Positions 1 to 10,244 of a DNA stretch of 64,000 nt are shown here, in pieces. The notes beneath the pieces are model-generated. The model worked only from the letters and a program-made list of their open reading frames with translations. It did not search any database and was not told where the DNA came from. Position 1 is the first letter of the stretch; every line of letters begins with the position of its first letter. The DNA comes from Chamaecyparis obtusa (Eukaryota > Streptophyta > Pinopsida > Cupressales > Cupressaceae). Where the stretch lies: contig BSBK01001119.1 of NCBI GenBank assembly GCA_027943335.1, positions 537,001 to 601,000 on the forward strand, read 5' to 3'. The translations under genes were made by a program, and so were the position numbers.

Positions 1-320
1 GAATGCTACTCTTGATCACTTGTCGCATCACGGTTACCTCTCTAGCTACTTGCTTATTGAGCTTCTTGCTCGCTACTCAGCTTTAGTCAATTGATTGCTA
101 TAAGTGCTTGAGCACTTTTGATGAGCCATCTCTCTATTGTTCTACTTTGACAAGTGATCTTTATTAGCTTTGCTTATCTCAAATATGAGAAACTTTGTCT
201 CATTTTATTAGTCAACCAACATCTCTTTTCATGCCGATTACAACTTGGTCTCAATTTGAGCAAGAGAGTCATCCTTCATTCAATTATACACAGTTACCTT
301 CTCCAACTAGACTCTCATGA
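1..320 (+). other. E1 leader, no gene
   Basis: Untranslated sequence just before the E1 gag frame. It shows no convincing ORF. A TGA at 318-320 lies in frame directly before the gag frame, and the first in-frame start-like codon after it is GTG at 321, so the true gag start is not visible. Confidence 0.5.
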
Positions 321-2415
321 GTGCCCATTAGCAACAACAATTCTAGTTCTAACCAATCTAAGGATTCTAAGGCTACCCCGTGGTACAAAGGAGGTTTCCT
401 CTTTTCCGCATCCAAGACCCCCAAAAACACAGACAGTGCCTCACTCACTTTGACTGAACAAGAAAAATTTCAATGCTTGCAAGAACACTTTGAGCATAAG
501 GATAACCAAGTGCACTTAGACAAAGAACACAATCAACAAAGGATGGATGCTGCTAGGCACATGGCTTATAGAGGGACATTTCATGAGCAACCTAAGACTA
601 GTAATCATGAGCATAGACCTCTTTTTATCAATAGCAACAATGGCAACAACATGCCACCAAGATCTCCTCCAAAACAGACTTTTGAGATTCCTTCACCTCC
701 TACACCTCCTTCCTCTCAACATGAGGTAGAGGCTGATGATGAGATTTCTAGTGAGAATCTTATGAGATTTGAACAAGATGTGGTCTCCCAACGAATGATG
801 CATAAGCTTTTAGAGCGTAATGGAAACCAATATTTCCAATATATGACTTCTAGAGGATACAAGCTTCCTCCCGGCTATAATGTCAAACAAATTGTCCAAC
901 AAAGAGTACTGACTAAATTGGAAGTCCTTCAAGAAGAACTGCATCGGACAAATCAACACCTTACCCAAATGGCAATAGAAAGAGAACCTCCAAAGGTCTC
1001 TTTTGTAGAATCAATTTGTGCTCTTCCTTTTGATAAAAGTCTATACATGGTCTCATTTCCTAGGGATATTGAGGTTCCCAAATATGACAAGTATGATGGA
1101 AATGGTGATCCCCATGACCATGTACGTCACTTTTATGCTCTTAGTATGGACTTTCTTCATGAAGACACATTTCTTCTATGATTATTCCCTCAAAGATTAA
1201 GAGGACAAGCTTTAGAATGGTTTGCAAAGTTGACACCACCTCTTAAGACTTTTGATGAGTTGGCTCAACGCTTCACCCAAAATTATTCATACAACATCCA
1301 ACAGCCTATCACCATGATAGATCTTGGTGCTTTGAGACAAAACCAAGGAGAGTTATTTGCCACTTACTTTCAATGTTGGAGGTCATTGTATTCTAGATAT
1401 CCTCATCTACTACCCGAAAGAGAAAAGATTGACATTTTCATCAACACACTTGTGCCTGAGCTATTTTATGATCTAAGGAAGTAACTGTTCTCCTCCTTCC
1501 ATGACATGGTTGAAAGTGCATATCGAATTGAGGATGTAGCTATAAGAAAAGGGGATATTGTTATTAATAAAGATGCTAAAGGCAATGGAAAAGATAAGAA
1601 CAAACCTTGGAATAAGAACAAGTATGTTGTTAATGATGGGGTTGTTGATGCTCCTAAAGCTAAAGAGCCTACTTTCAATCTCTCCAATGCTATCTATGCA
1701 ACAAAACAACAAGAAGCTGGCAATGCTCACAGTGATCCTAAACCTCAATATGTAGATAAGCCTAAGAAGTCATTTCGAAAGTGAGTCTATACCAAGTTGG
1801 CAAAACCTTACGATGTGATCCTTAAGACTTTGGTTGACAATGGATATCTTACACTTCCTGATAAACCCGGTAATTGGGATCCGCTAAATAGGCCTGATTG
1901 GTGGAGACAAGGGACATTCGACAAATACTTTTTTTAAGCTTAAGGATGATATTCAAGACCTCATTGATAACAACACAATCTCCACTGATGGCTTAACTAA
2001 AATTTTTGATCACATGGCTTTCAAAGATCCTCTACCTAAGCATGATAAGGGGGAAACCTCTCAAGCACATAAGAAGAATCATGATGCTAAGATCAACTAT
2101 ACATATACTTCTGATACACCTGTGATCAACATGGTAGAGCCTATTGAGAGTGTTCTTATGGTGAGATCTCAAGATGATAATACAACCCATCATGGTAAGC
2201 CAAAGTTGGTCTTGCAAACACGTGGTAGTTCATCTTCCTGAAGTGAGACACTGAATGCTGTTACTAGGGGGCAAGCCAAGATTGTCCTTAAAACTACACA
2301 GGATCCCAAGCAAGCTTTGCCTTCCAAACAAGTGGCTCCTTCAGCCACCCCTAGCTATGATCTTGTCCAACATTTGCAAAAGACACCAGCCCAGATATCT
2401 ATCCTTGAGTTGCTT
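321..2415 (+). pseudogene. gag: E1 gag, decayed
   Basis: Retrotransposon capsid polyprotein. The capsid core is recognisable at about 1070-1540: a YDGNGDPHDHVRHF segment, then LRGQALEWF and a typical gag helix run ending near VESAYRIED. A later stretch (about 1936-2000, FKLKDDIQDLIDN) is the conserved end of Tat/Athila-type gag. The frame is broken by TGA at 1179, TAA at 1482 and TGA at 1782, by a frameshift in a T run near 1931-1937, by TGA at 2239 and by a second frameshift near 2412-2420. No CCHC zinc knuckle is visible. The motif PFDKSLYM at about 1027-1050 also occurs in the E2 ORF, linking the two families. Expected function is virus-like particle assembly; this copy cannot make an intact protein. 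Confidence 0.85.
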
Positions 2416-3521
2416 TGGTTACCCCTTCGCATAGAGAGATTCTTGATGAGGCTCTATGCACAACACATGTTCCCAATGACATTGATCTGGATCGATTTCA
2501 GGCTATGGTCAACCACATTTCATCTTCGCTATCTCTCTCCTTTTCTACAGAAGATGACATATCCATTGCTCACCCTCATAATCTAGCTTTACACATCGAA
2601 GTTCTAGTCTACCACACCCGTGTCCGCCAAGTCCTAATAGACAATGGTGCAGGGTTAAATATTGTTTCTTTCATTGTCATACAATAGTTGGGTTTGTCAG
2701 AATTTGCTGTGGATTCTAAGAAGAAGATTACTATAAAAGCTTACGATGAAGTGGAAAGATCTTCCAAAGGTCTTGTCACACTGCCTATCCGAGTGGGCCC
2801 TGTCACGAAAGTTATTAACTTCCAAGTATTGGACATCCCACTCACATATAACATTCTTTTGGGTCATCCTTGGATCCATGACATGCAGGCTGTTCCTTCC
2901 ACTTATCATCAGTGTGTCAAATTTCCATACAATGGCACTGAAGTTGTGATTCTTGGAGACCATACTATTGCTATTAATGCTCTTGTTGCTGCTAAAAAAT
3001 TTGTTCCTCACAATGAACCTTCTGTTGATCCTAGTACGTCTCTAGTTGCTATTGAGAAAACACTTAAAATGATGAGCCTTGGTATGGGTGAATATATGTT
3101 GGGTTCCTTTGCTTCTATACCTATTTCTCCTAGGTCATATGGGAAACCTTCTAATCAGATGAAGCCTTCCACTTCTGCTATGACGATCTTTGATACTTTT
3201 GTTCCTTCATCCATTCCTTTAGAAGTAGAAAGAGAAGAACAAGCTATCCAAGAGTGGATCTATAGAGAAGATGAGGGTAGTATGACAAATGCCCACCTTG
3301 ATTATTCTAAAAATACTCCCATGCTCATTAATTCAGACACAGATATAGATGAGTCATCACTACACATTATGGCTCAAATGGCAGATGATCTTCCTTTTAC
3401 TTCACTTCTTTGGGGAGAAGAATGTATATCTATTGATGATATGGCTGAGGCCTCTATGTCTAGAACTTATGTGCCTAAAGAATCATTGCACTATGATAGA
3501 CAACATCGCAACATTGCATGA
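2415..3521 (+). pseudogene. pro: E1 retropepsin-like protease region, decayed
   Basis: Aspartic protease that would process Gag-Pol. The active-site region reads VLIDNGAGLNIV at about 2630-2665 (a D-N-G type motif, common in plant Tat-type elements). The second conserved motif NILLGHPWIH follows at about 2850-2880, with the usual spacing. A TAG at about 2685 sits two codons past the active-site block, where glutamine is likely (CAG to TAG). After the protease core the frame stays open for about 180 codons of acidic, Ser/Thr-rich linker without known motifs, ending at TGA 3519. The long open stretch suggests a fairly recent loss of function. Confidence 0.82.
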
Positions 3522-3554
3522 CTGCTACAAAGAGGTGATCTATCACATAATGAC

Positions 3555-4160
3555 ATGAGTATCTCTACTTCTCAGCATCTTAAGCCTCTTCCAGAAGATT
3601 CTTCCATGACAGATATGGATGTTGATATGGTTCATACTTATAGCGACCATCCCAGTGTAGTCGATGAGTCTCGCGAAGGGTCTGATGGGTTGGTTCCCTG
3701 TATTGCCTTAGTGGACTATGTTGGTCCTTCTATGACAAATCTAGATCTAGCTACTTTTGGAGCTTACCCTATAGGCTCAACTTCTCTTGTCACTAGAGAT
3801 GACACCCCTCACATAAATGCTATTGAACCAATCACTTCATTTCATCTCGCATCAACACCTGTTACTTCTTCCACCAGTGAACTAGCAACAAAAAAGATTG
3901 AATCAGAAATCAAGCATCATAGTCATCAAGTCAAAAGAAAAGAGCAATTGTCAGATGGTGAAAACCACATTGTGGTGGTATCCGCACCTAAGAAAAGTAA
4001 AAATAAAAATTTGCTCAAAAATAATGATTGTCAAATAAAAGATGACAAGCCGATTCTCTACAAAAAAATGGTGCACTACTTCAAGCATGATCTCATATCT
4101 GTTACACTTTAGTCCATTCCTAGAGCTGAGAACAAAGTTGCTAATGCCTTCGTTACTTTG
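3555..4160 (+). pseudogene. E1 linker fused to an RNase H tail
   Basis: Same frame as the protease, separated from it by a TGA. The first 140 or so residues are a low-complexity acidic then basic linker of unknown role. From about 4030 the translation (CQIKDDKPILYKKMVHYF, then, after a TAG at about 4110, IPRAENKVANAFVTL) matches the C-terminal end of the archaeal-type RNase H of Tat elements, which ends in an IPR.EN..ADALA-like motif. Here the ADALA-type aspartate position is altered to NA. Reverse transcriptase and most of the RNase H are absent, so a deletion of about 2 kb or more joined the post-protease linker to this tail. Confidence 0.65.
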
Positions 4161-4620
4161 ACATCCATCTTACAAATGAAAAAGCATACATCTCACTTCA
4201 AGTTCCTGGTGGATGAATTACACTATCCTACTCACAAATCTTACACTCCTACCATCTTTTCATATCTTCCACCTCATATTCCTCTTGAAACTCCACCACG
4301 CCATTCTTTCCACCATCCCTTACACTTTGCCTTTGTCTTTGGTGACTTGTATAGGAAGGGTTTAGACAGAACTCTCCTTAAGTGTCTAGAAATAGAGGAG
4401 TCAGAAAAGGTGCTAGCTGAAATCCATGATGGCATATGTGGATCACATTCTAACGATCCTCCGCTAGCTCAGACATTACTTAGGGCTGGTTATTATTAGT
4501 TGAACTGGTTGAGACCTCCTATCATCATAGTTGCAACATTTGGGCCTGGGGCCTATTAGTTCTCTACATCAGAGGAAGCAGATTCTTGATGCCCATTTTT
4601 GTCTAGGGCATTCTTTGTAC
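4161..4620 (+). pseudogene. int: E1 integrase remnant: zinc-binding part joined to C-terminal end
   Basis: The translation GDLYRKGLDRTLLKCLEIEE..., then HDGICGSHS and LLRAGYY, is the N-terminal zinc-binding region (HHCC) of a plant Ty3/gypsy integrase. It stops at a TAG at about 4498, where tryptophan is expected (YYW; TGG to TAG). The next residues (4508-4560, IIIVATFGPGAY) match the extreme C-terminal end of integrase, as seen in E2 (VITATFSSGAYQL) and E4 (VITIEFGLGAYQL). The DDE catalytic core, about 250 residues, is therefore deleted between about 4500 and 4510. Confidence 0.75.
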
Positions 4621-4713
4621 ATACTTTATGATCCTGAAAAAATTCCAAAAAAATTCATATATGATGCTAAAAAAATCCTAAAAAGCATAAAAAGTACTGA
4701 AAAAAATGATCAT

Positions 4714-4930
4714 CCTAGTGAAAACCTAGCAATAGGTGCTTTGATGTCTCACCAAAAAAATAAAAAAATTTCAAAAAATCAAATTTTTTTTTTTGTTGAA
4801 AAAGTGCCTTGGTGAAAACCTGGAAACAGGTGCCTTGGTAGCAAAAATACAAAAAAAATTATAAAAAGTCCTAAAAAAATTGCAATAAATCTATCAAGTG
4901 GTGAAAACTTGGAAACAGGCACTGCTTGAG
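4714..4930 (+). repeat. Triple hairpin-like motif after integrase (E1)
   Basis: Three copies of a motif built on GGTGAAAACCTGGAAACAGG followed by TGCCTTGG lie at about 4714-4745, 4803-4840 and 4898-4928, separated by A-rich sequence. The core CCTG-GAAA-CAGG can fold as a short stem with a GAAA loop. The same three-copy arrangement follows integrase in E2 and E4. It is non-coding; a role in RNA structure or packaging is only a guess. Confidence 0.75.
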
Positions 4931-6551
4931 ACCCTCTACATCTATGTCTATTAGTCTTCCATGGCGCTCCTTCGCTCCACTTCTCACTTTGCCTCTCCTA
5001 GCCTGGAATTGATTCTTGTCTTAGTCTAGGGGGTATCCATTGTTTTGAGCTTATCTTGGGTCTCTTTGTGTGTCCAGGTTTCTTGGGCAACTTGGTTCAA
5101 ACTGTATTTTTCAACACTACCCTAGCGTCGAGTGTTTCTTAACACTTATCAGATGTCCTACCCACAGTCTAGATGATGCAATATTTCTCACTGGCAGATG
5201 CGATATTCAAAGTTTGACTCTATGACCTACACACATGCACTTAAACATTTGACTTGCTAAGATTTGTTAACTTTATTTTTCTTTGTGTGTTGTCTATGAT
5301 GATTTCTTTGATGAGTGTTTTCTCCCTGAGAAGTTTTCGATGATGCATAGCTAGAAGACTGAGGGTATGAGAACATGTTTTATTTCTTTATCTACTTGTG
5401 GGTATATTTTTTTGATCCTAACTATCATGAGCATTTATGCTGGTCTTACTTGACACTATGGATTGACAAGGTATTATCCTTGACTTTTTTTTGCGAGTGC
5501 ATGCTTCTAGTTATCCTGACTTTCATGTGTCTTGATACAAGCATAATCTTGCAATATCAAACTTAGGTGATCTCACTGCACTAGTCATCTTGACCTCCAT
5601 GTCTTTGATGCCTAGGTGGGATTTCCACATTTTTATCTAATATAGATCATATTCAGATTCACATAGTTATGCTAGTGTGTATTGTATGATCTTGCGACAC
5701 TACCAATAATGCTCAATGATGATAATTAGATGTCTATTGGCTTTGTAACCTTGCAAGTAAACCACTTTTCATGTAGCTTGCATTCTTAGGTTCGTGTTAG
5801 TTTAGTTTTGCATCTTGCATATGGAGAGAGCTCTCCTTTATCTTTCGTGGACTTGTTAATCAACTGCACTCCTCTTTCGCTTCTTCCTGATCATGTCTTT
5901 CACTTCTTATCTTTCATATCCCATCATTTTCTTTTCATTTCAGGATCGAAATTGAAATTCGTGTTCACCTTGATCATCCAAATCACCTTTCTTGCTTCTT
6001 CCATGTAGTTGGCTGACCTTTTGAGGCCTGATCCTTTGATCTTCATTGGGACATTCTTTACTTCTTCATCCCCATCTCTTTCAAACTTCTAGTCTTTCAT
6101 TCACTTTCAAATTCCTCCCCTCTCCGTGGTGTTTATGGGTTGAGGGACCGATAGGTTTGTGCCCCGTGTCCCATGTGTGGGGCATATCTTCACTGCTTGA
6201 TGGTTATTCTGTTCTCTTTCTTTGATTATGATTTCTAGTGATTTAATCATGTCTCTCTTGCTTCTACTTTCCCTCTACCTGGATTTCGCTTTCGATCCCA
6301 AGGGGGTAGACACATCATATCTTATTAGCTATCTCTTTCCTAAATGTTTAGTACTATCACTACCAGGCTAATCATGTAGGATTTGCTATCTCTCTGCACT
6401 TCATTCTTTGGAGTCAGATCACTATTTGCTTGCCTTCTTGGCTATCTCTTACTTTCTTGACTGATCTGAGTTGCTTTGTGATCCCAAATCGATCTCACAT
6501 TTCAACTTCATTCTTTGACTACATGTGTTCCCAGATTGATCACACATTAGT
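4931..6551 (+). other. E1 3' non-coding region
   Basis: About 1.6 kb between the hairpin-like motifs and the polypurine tract. No ORF with recognisable similarity; T-rich and C-poor on the plus strand. Unlike E4 it carries no PMD-like antisense frame that I can see. Confidence 0.5.
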
Positions 6552-6565
6552 CAAAGAGGGGCAAA
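6552..6565 (+). promoter_or_regulatory. Polypurine tract of E1
   Basis: CAAAGAGGGGCAAA lies directly before the LTR terminus TGTAATCACC. It would prime plus-strand DNA synthesis. E2 has nearly the same tract (AAAGAGGGGCAAAA) and E4 has AAAGAGGGGAAAA. Confidence 0.85.
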
Positions 6566-7491
6566 TGTAATCACCTAAAAATGGTCATCTAGACTATTAG
6601 CCCCTTTTGCTAAATTATCAATTTCTTATTCTTGATCAAATCCTAGCTCTATCATTCATTCGATTATTTTCTACGGGCTAACCAGCTTATCCTAAGTTTT
6701 TATTTAAAAAGAATATTTCCTCCCCTTTTATTAAATAAAAAGCCCCCACTTTTCCTCTTATCCTAAGTTGCATAAATAAAGCACTATTCTTATTTTATAA
6801 AAAGGGAAAAAATACTTTTTGTCTCATATGGACACAAAAGTCAACTCTTATTTTCTCATTGGAGGATATTTGTGTACATGGATTGCTCTTCTTTTAAGCT
6901 CCACAATTGATTAAATCTTTTGCCTCTTAATCTCCATGGTCCATTCCTTCTCATTTCCTATAAAAGGAGAGCTCTCTTCTTCATTCGAGATCTATCTCTT
7001 TTATGCTAATGTTATGTTGCAGATTTTCTAGGTCACTTTGGAGCTTTTGGAGATTTGGAGCAATCTTGGCTTTTTGCATCTACATGTTATCATAGTTTCA
7101 TTTCTTGCATTGTCATGGCATTCATAGCTTCATACTTAGCTTAGTTTCCTTTATGCTTTAGATTAATTCATCTAGCTTAACTAGGAGGCTTTGTAATACT
7201 TGCATCTTTCATTTTCATAGCTTAGCTTGCATTTTCATTTTTAGCATAGCATTGCATTGCATTTTCATTCTTGATTCTTGAGGATATTGACATTCTTTCC
7301 CTTGTCTTCATTTGAATCTCTCATTGTGTAGTTGACTAGCAAGGTCATGAGTTTATAGCTCTAGTTGAGAGCAATTTTACAAATCTTGCAACTCCATGCA
7401 TAGAGAGCTATGGATCAATTTTTGAGGCCTTATTGTTGAGGGTCCTTGAATGTAATGATTCATAGAAGTGTGGTCACTTTTTCACCATATA
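6566..7491 (+). mobile_element. E1 3' LTR (left arm of inverted LTR pair)
   Basis: About 926 bp, starting TGTAATCACC after the polypurine tract. The end is set from the start of the primer site and by comparison with the inverted copy, which ends CACACA; here the end reads CATATA, as if two C-to-T changes had occurred. A TATA box lies at 6959-6966. The outer 730 bp are nearly identical to the inverted arm 7522-8444; the inner 190 bp differ much more. Confidence 0.85.
6959..6966 (+). promoter_or_regulatory. TATA box in E1 LTR
   Basis: TATAAAAG, followed by GAGAGC, about 390 bp into the LTR. It is a likely core promoter that sets the U3/R border about 30 bp downstream. The inverted copy keeps it. 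Confidence 0.7.
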
Positions 7492-7495
7492 TTTT

Positions 7496-7512
7496 TGGTG
7501 CCCACCGTGGGG
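7496..7512 (+). promoter_or_regulatory. Primer binding site, tRNA-Lys type, between the two LTR arms
   Basis: TGGTGCCCACCGTGGGG differs at one base from the complement of the 3' end of plant tRNA-Lys(CUU) (known tRNA end GCCCCACGGTGGGCGCCA). It lies 4 bases after the plus-strand LTR. A 3' LTR should not be followed by a primer site, so its presence here shows an abnormal junction. The site is itself a partial palindrome and marks the symmetry centre of the inverted LTRs. Confidence 0.8.
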
Positions 7513-7521
7513 TGCCAAAAA

Positions 7522-8444
7522 TGTGTGCTATAATTGTGTCACACTTCTATGAATCATTACATTCAAGAACACTCAAGAATGAGGTCTCAAAAATTGATCC
7601 ATAGCTCCTTAGGCATGGAGTGCAAGGGTTTTAAGAATTCTCTCAGCTAGAGCTATTTAGCCTATAAGCTTGTTAGAAACCATGCAATGGGAGATTCAAT
7701 GAAGACAAGGGCAAGAATGCCAATATCCTCAAGAATCAAGAATGAAAATGCAATGCAATGCTATGCTAAAAATGAAAATGCAAGCTAAGCTATGAAAATG
7801 AAAGATGCAAGTATTACAAAGCCTCCTAGTTAAGCTAGATGAATTAATCTAAAGCATAAAGGAAACTAAGCTAAGTATGAAGCTATGAATGCCATGACAA
7901 TGCAAGAAATGAAACTATGATAACATGTAGATGCAAAAAGCCAAGATTGCTCCAAATCTCCAAAAGCTCCAAAGTGACCTAGAAAATCTGCAACATAACA
8001 TTAGCATAAAAGAGATAGATCTCGAATGAAGAAGAGAGCTCTCCTTTTATAGGAAATGAGAAGGAATGGACCATGGAGATTAAGAGGCAAAAGATTTAAT
8101 CAATTGTGGAGCTTAAAAGAAGAGCAATCCATGTACACAAATATCCTCCAATGAGAAAATAAGAGTTGACTTTTGTGTCCATATGAGACAAAAAGTATTT
8201 TTTCCCTTTTTATAAAATAAGAATAGTGCTTTATTTTTGCAACTTAGGATAAGAGGAAAAGTGGGGGCTTTTTATTTAATAAAAAGGGAGGAAATATTCT
8301 TTTTAAATAAAAACTTAGGATAAGCTGGTTAGCCCGTAGAAAATAATCGAATGAATGATAGAGCTAGGATTTGATCAAGAATAAGAAATTGATAATTTAG
8401 CAAAAGGGGCTAATAGTCTAGATGACCATTTTTAGGTGATTACA
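7522..8444 (-). mobile_element. Inverted LTR (right arm)
   Basis: A full-length LTR of the E1 family on the minus strand: it runs from TGTAATCACC (complement, ending at 8444) to CACACA (7522). No polypurine tract complement follows at 8445, so this LTR is not a second 3' LTR with internal sequence. It keeps the TATA box (8044-8051). With 6566-7491 it forms an inverted repeat with about 0.93 kb arms and a 30-bp spacer. Confidence 0.85.
8044..8051 (-). promoter_or_regulatory. TATA box in inverted LTR
   Basis: TATAAAAG on the minus strand, the mirror of the box at 6959-6966. Transcription from the two LTRs would converge on the spacer and read into the opposite arm. Confidence 0.65.
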
Positions 8445-10239
8445 GAAACCACCACCTACATGACCCACAATATAAGCAATGAAGAATGCAATACATTATC
8501 GCAATAGTATATTTTACAAATAAATGTGAGAGAGACAATGATAAATCAATAGAGCAAGAGACTCAAACATCAAATCAACCTGTGAACTAAATTGCCAGAC
8601 ATGTCTACAGACAAGTTCCATAATCAAGGGTTCCACCAATGATAAATGAATCTACACCGACATATCAAATCAAATATTGACATATGCTAAATAATAATTT
8701 GAACTAAAGATTATGAGTGTGAAAAACATATTGCCTTCCAAATATAAGAGATATCCAACAAAATTTTTTAGGAAATATTTCAAGAGCACCATCCTCACCA
8801 TGAGGAGAAAAAAATAACCAATGGAACAAGTTGATAAACATCAACTGAAGTAAGTGCATCCTAGTGCAACTTACAAATAGAACAAGTTGATAAACATGAA
8901 CCGAGTAAGTGCATGGACCAGTGCAACTTACAAATGGAACATTAAGTTGATAAACATCAACTGAGTAAGCGCATCCTAGCACAACTTACAAGTGGAACAA
9001 GTTGATAAACATCAACTGAGTAAGCGCATCCTAGTGCAACTTACAAATGGAAATGGTTGATAAACAAAAACTAAGTAAGCGCATCCTAGTGCAACTTACA
9101 AATGGAACAAGTTGATAAACATCAACTAAGTAAGTGCATCCCAGTGCAACTTACAAATTAAAATAATGGATCAAATGAAACTTATAAAAGATGCAACTAA
9201 GTGCATAAAATAGATCAAGTAAAATCTGAAAGTAATTAATGCTCAACAATAATCCACTAGAAGACAATGTTGTTAGATGGCTCACAATACTAGAACAATT
9301 TAAAATTTACCAATATCAAAGACTTATTTGCATTGGATCAATCATATATCATTTTTCCTTCTTAAACTAATAGTTAGATCAATTATATATGACACATGTC
9401 CTTTTTTTTATCCTTAAAAACAAGAGTTGGATCAAATACAATCTTCCATAGAGAAAAGTTGACATGATTACAAAAAAGTGAACAAAAGGGTAAAAAGTTT
9501 ACCCCCTTTGTTTAATGAACATAAAATCCTTTCCTATGAATAATAATCAAAATGAAAATCTTCCATGCCAGATAGTTTAATTTCAAGAACTAATATAGAC
9601 ATAATAACAACAATTTAGAATACCAAAGAGAAAAAAATAATCCCCTCGATTCAACGAATTTGAAATTTGTGATAAAATAACCTTCTTATATTAGAAGTGT
9701 GAAAAATAATGTCAATTTCATTAAAAATGTTAATTTAAAAACTTTATATTTGAAATTTAATAAAATAAATTGAAATTATTAATTTTTAGAAAAAAATAAA
9801 TTTAAAAAACTTAATGGTTTTTAAAAAAACTTCAAATAAACACGCCTTCGTATATATAATAAGCTACATAAAAACTATTTACAAAATAAACTACTTTTTA
9901 AAATATATTTTAAAATGAATCATTTATGTGAAAGACACAGACAAACAATATTAACAACAATTCAAAATAATTAAAAAAATGAAGGAGCTAATTTATTGAA
10001 ATGTTAGGTTTAAAAAATAAAAAATAAAAAATGAATATATTGATTAAAACTTATTTAACAAACCATATAAAGATAATTGAGAAACTCTTTTAAAGAAAAT
10101 AAATTGAAAAAATTATGAAGTATAGTAAAACAAGTTGATGAAGCTATATTAAAAAATTAATTTAAATTATTTAGTTAAAACTTTAATATACAATATAGAT
10201 AAATAAATAAATAAGTGAATAAATAAATAAAAGAAACTT
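8445..10239. other. Non-coding interval between E1 and E2
   Basis: AT-rich sequence with no supported gene. It contains the 57-bp tandem array (8818-9160) and an (AAAT)n-like run at about 10200-10232 next to the E2 insertion site. The longest ORF (8704-8982, minus) is only a reading of the tandem repeat. Confidence 0.5.
8818..9160. repeat. 57-bp tandem repeat, about 6 copies
   Basis: Six successive units of 55-60 bp, each with GTTGATAAACATCAACT, then AAGTGCATCCTAGTGCAACT and TACAAATGGAACA. Units begin near 8821, 8881, 8938, 8998, 9053 and 9111 and differ by a few substitutions. TTGATAAACATCAA is a short inverted repeat in most units. Confidence 0.85.
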
Positions 10240-10244
10240 TCTTT
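10240..10244. repeat. E2 target site duplication, left
   Basis: TCTTT directly before the E2 LTR; the right copy at 21853-21857 is TCCTT, one base different. Confidence 0.6.

Larger units (their letters stand above)
1..7491 (+). mobile_element. E1: partial Tat-like Ty3/gypsy LTR retrotransposon
   Basis: The 3' portion of an LTR retrotransposon whose 5' LTR lies outside the window. In order it holds a leader, gag, an aspartic protease, a short RNase H tail, an integrase zinc-binding segment joined to the integrase C-terminal end, a repeated hairpin-like motif, a long non-coding 3' region, a polypurine tract and an LTR. Reverse transcriptase and the integrase catalytic core are missing, so it is a deletion derivative. 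Gag and protease resemble the Tat/Athila branch of plant Ty3/gypsy elements. The 3' LTR does not end in flanking DNA but runs into a primer-binding-site sequence and an inverted LTR. Confidence 0.88.

Noticed and set aside
6566..8444. Large inverted repeat as a DNA transposon or MITE with long terminal inverted repeats
   Set aside because: Each arm is an LTR with TATA box and TG...CA ends, one arm is preceded by a polypurine tract, and the centre is a primer site.
8704..8982. Minus-strand ORF of 92 codons
   Set aside because: It is a reading of the 57-bp tandem repeat (repeated VDVYQLN-like unit) without other support.
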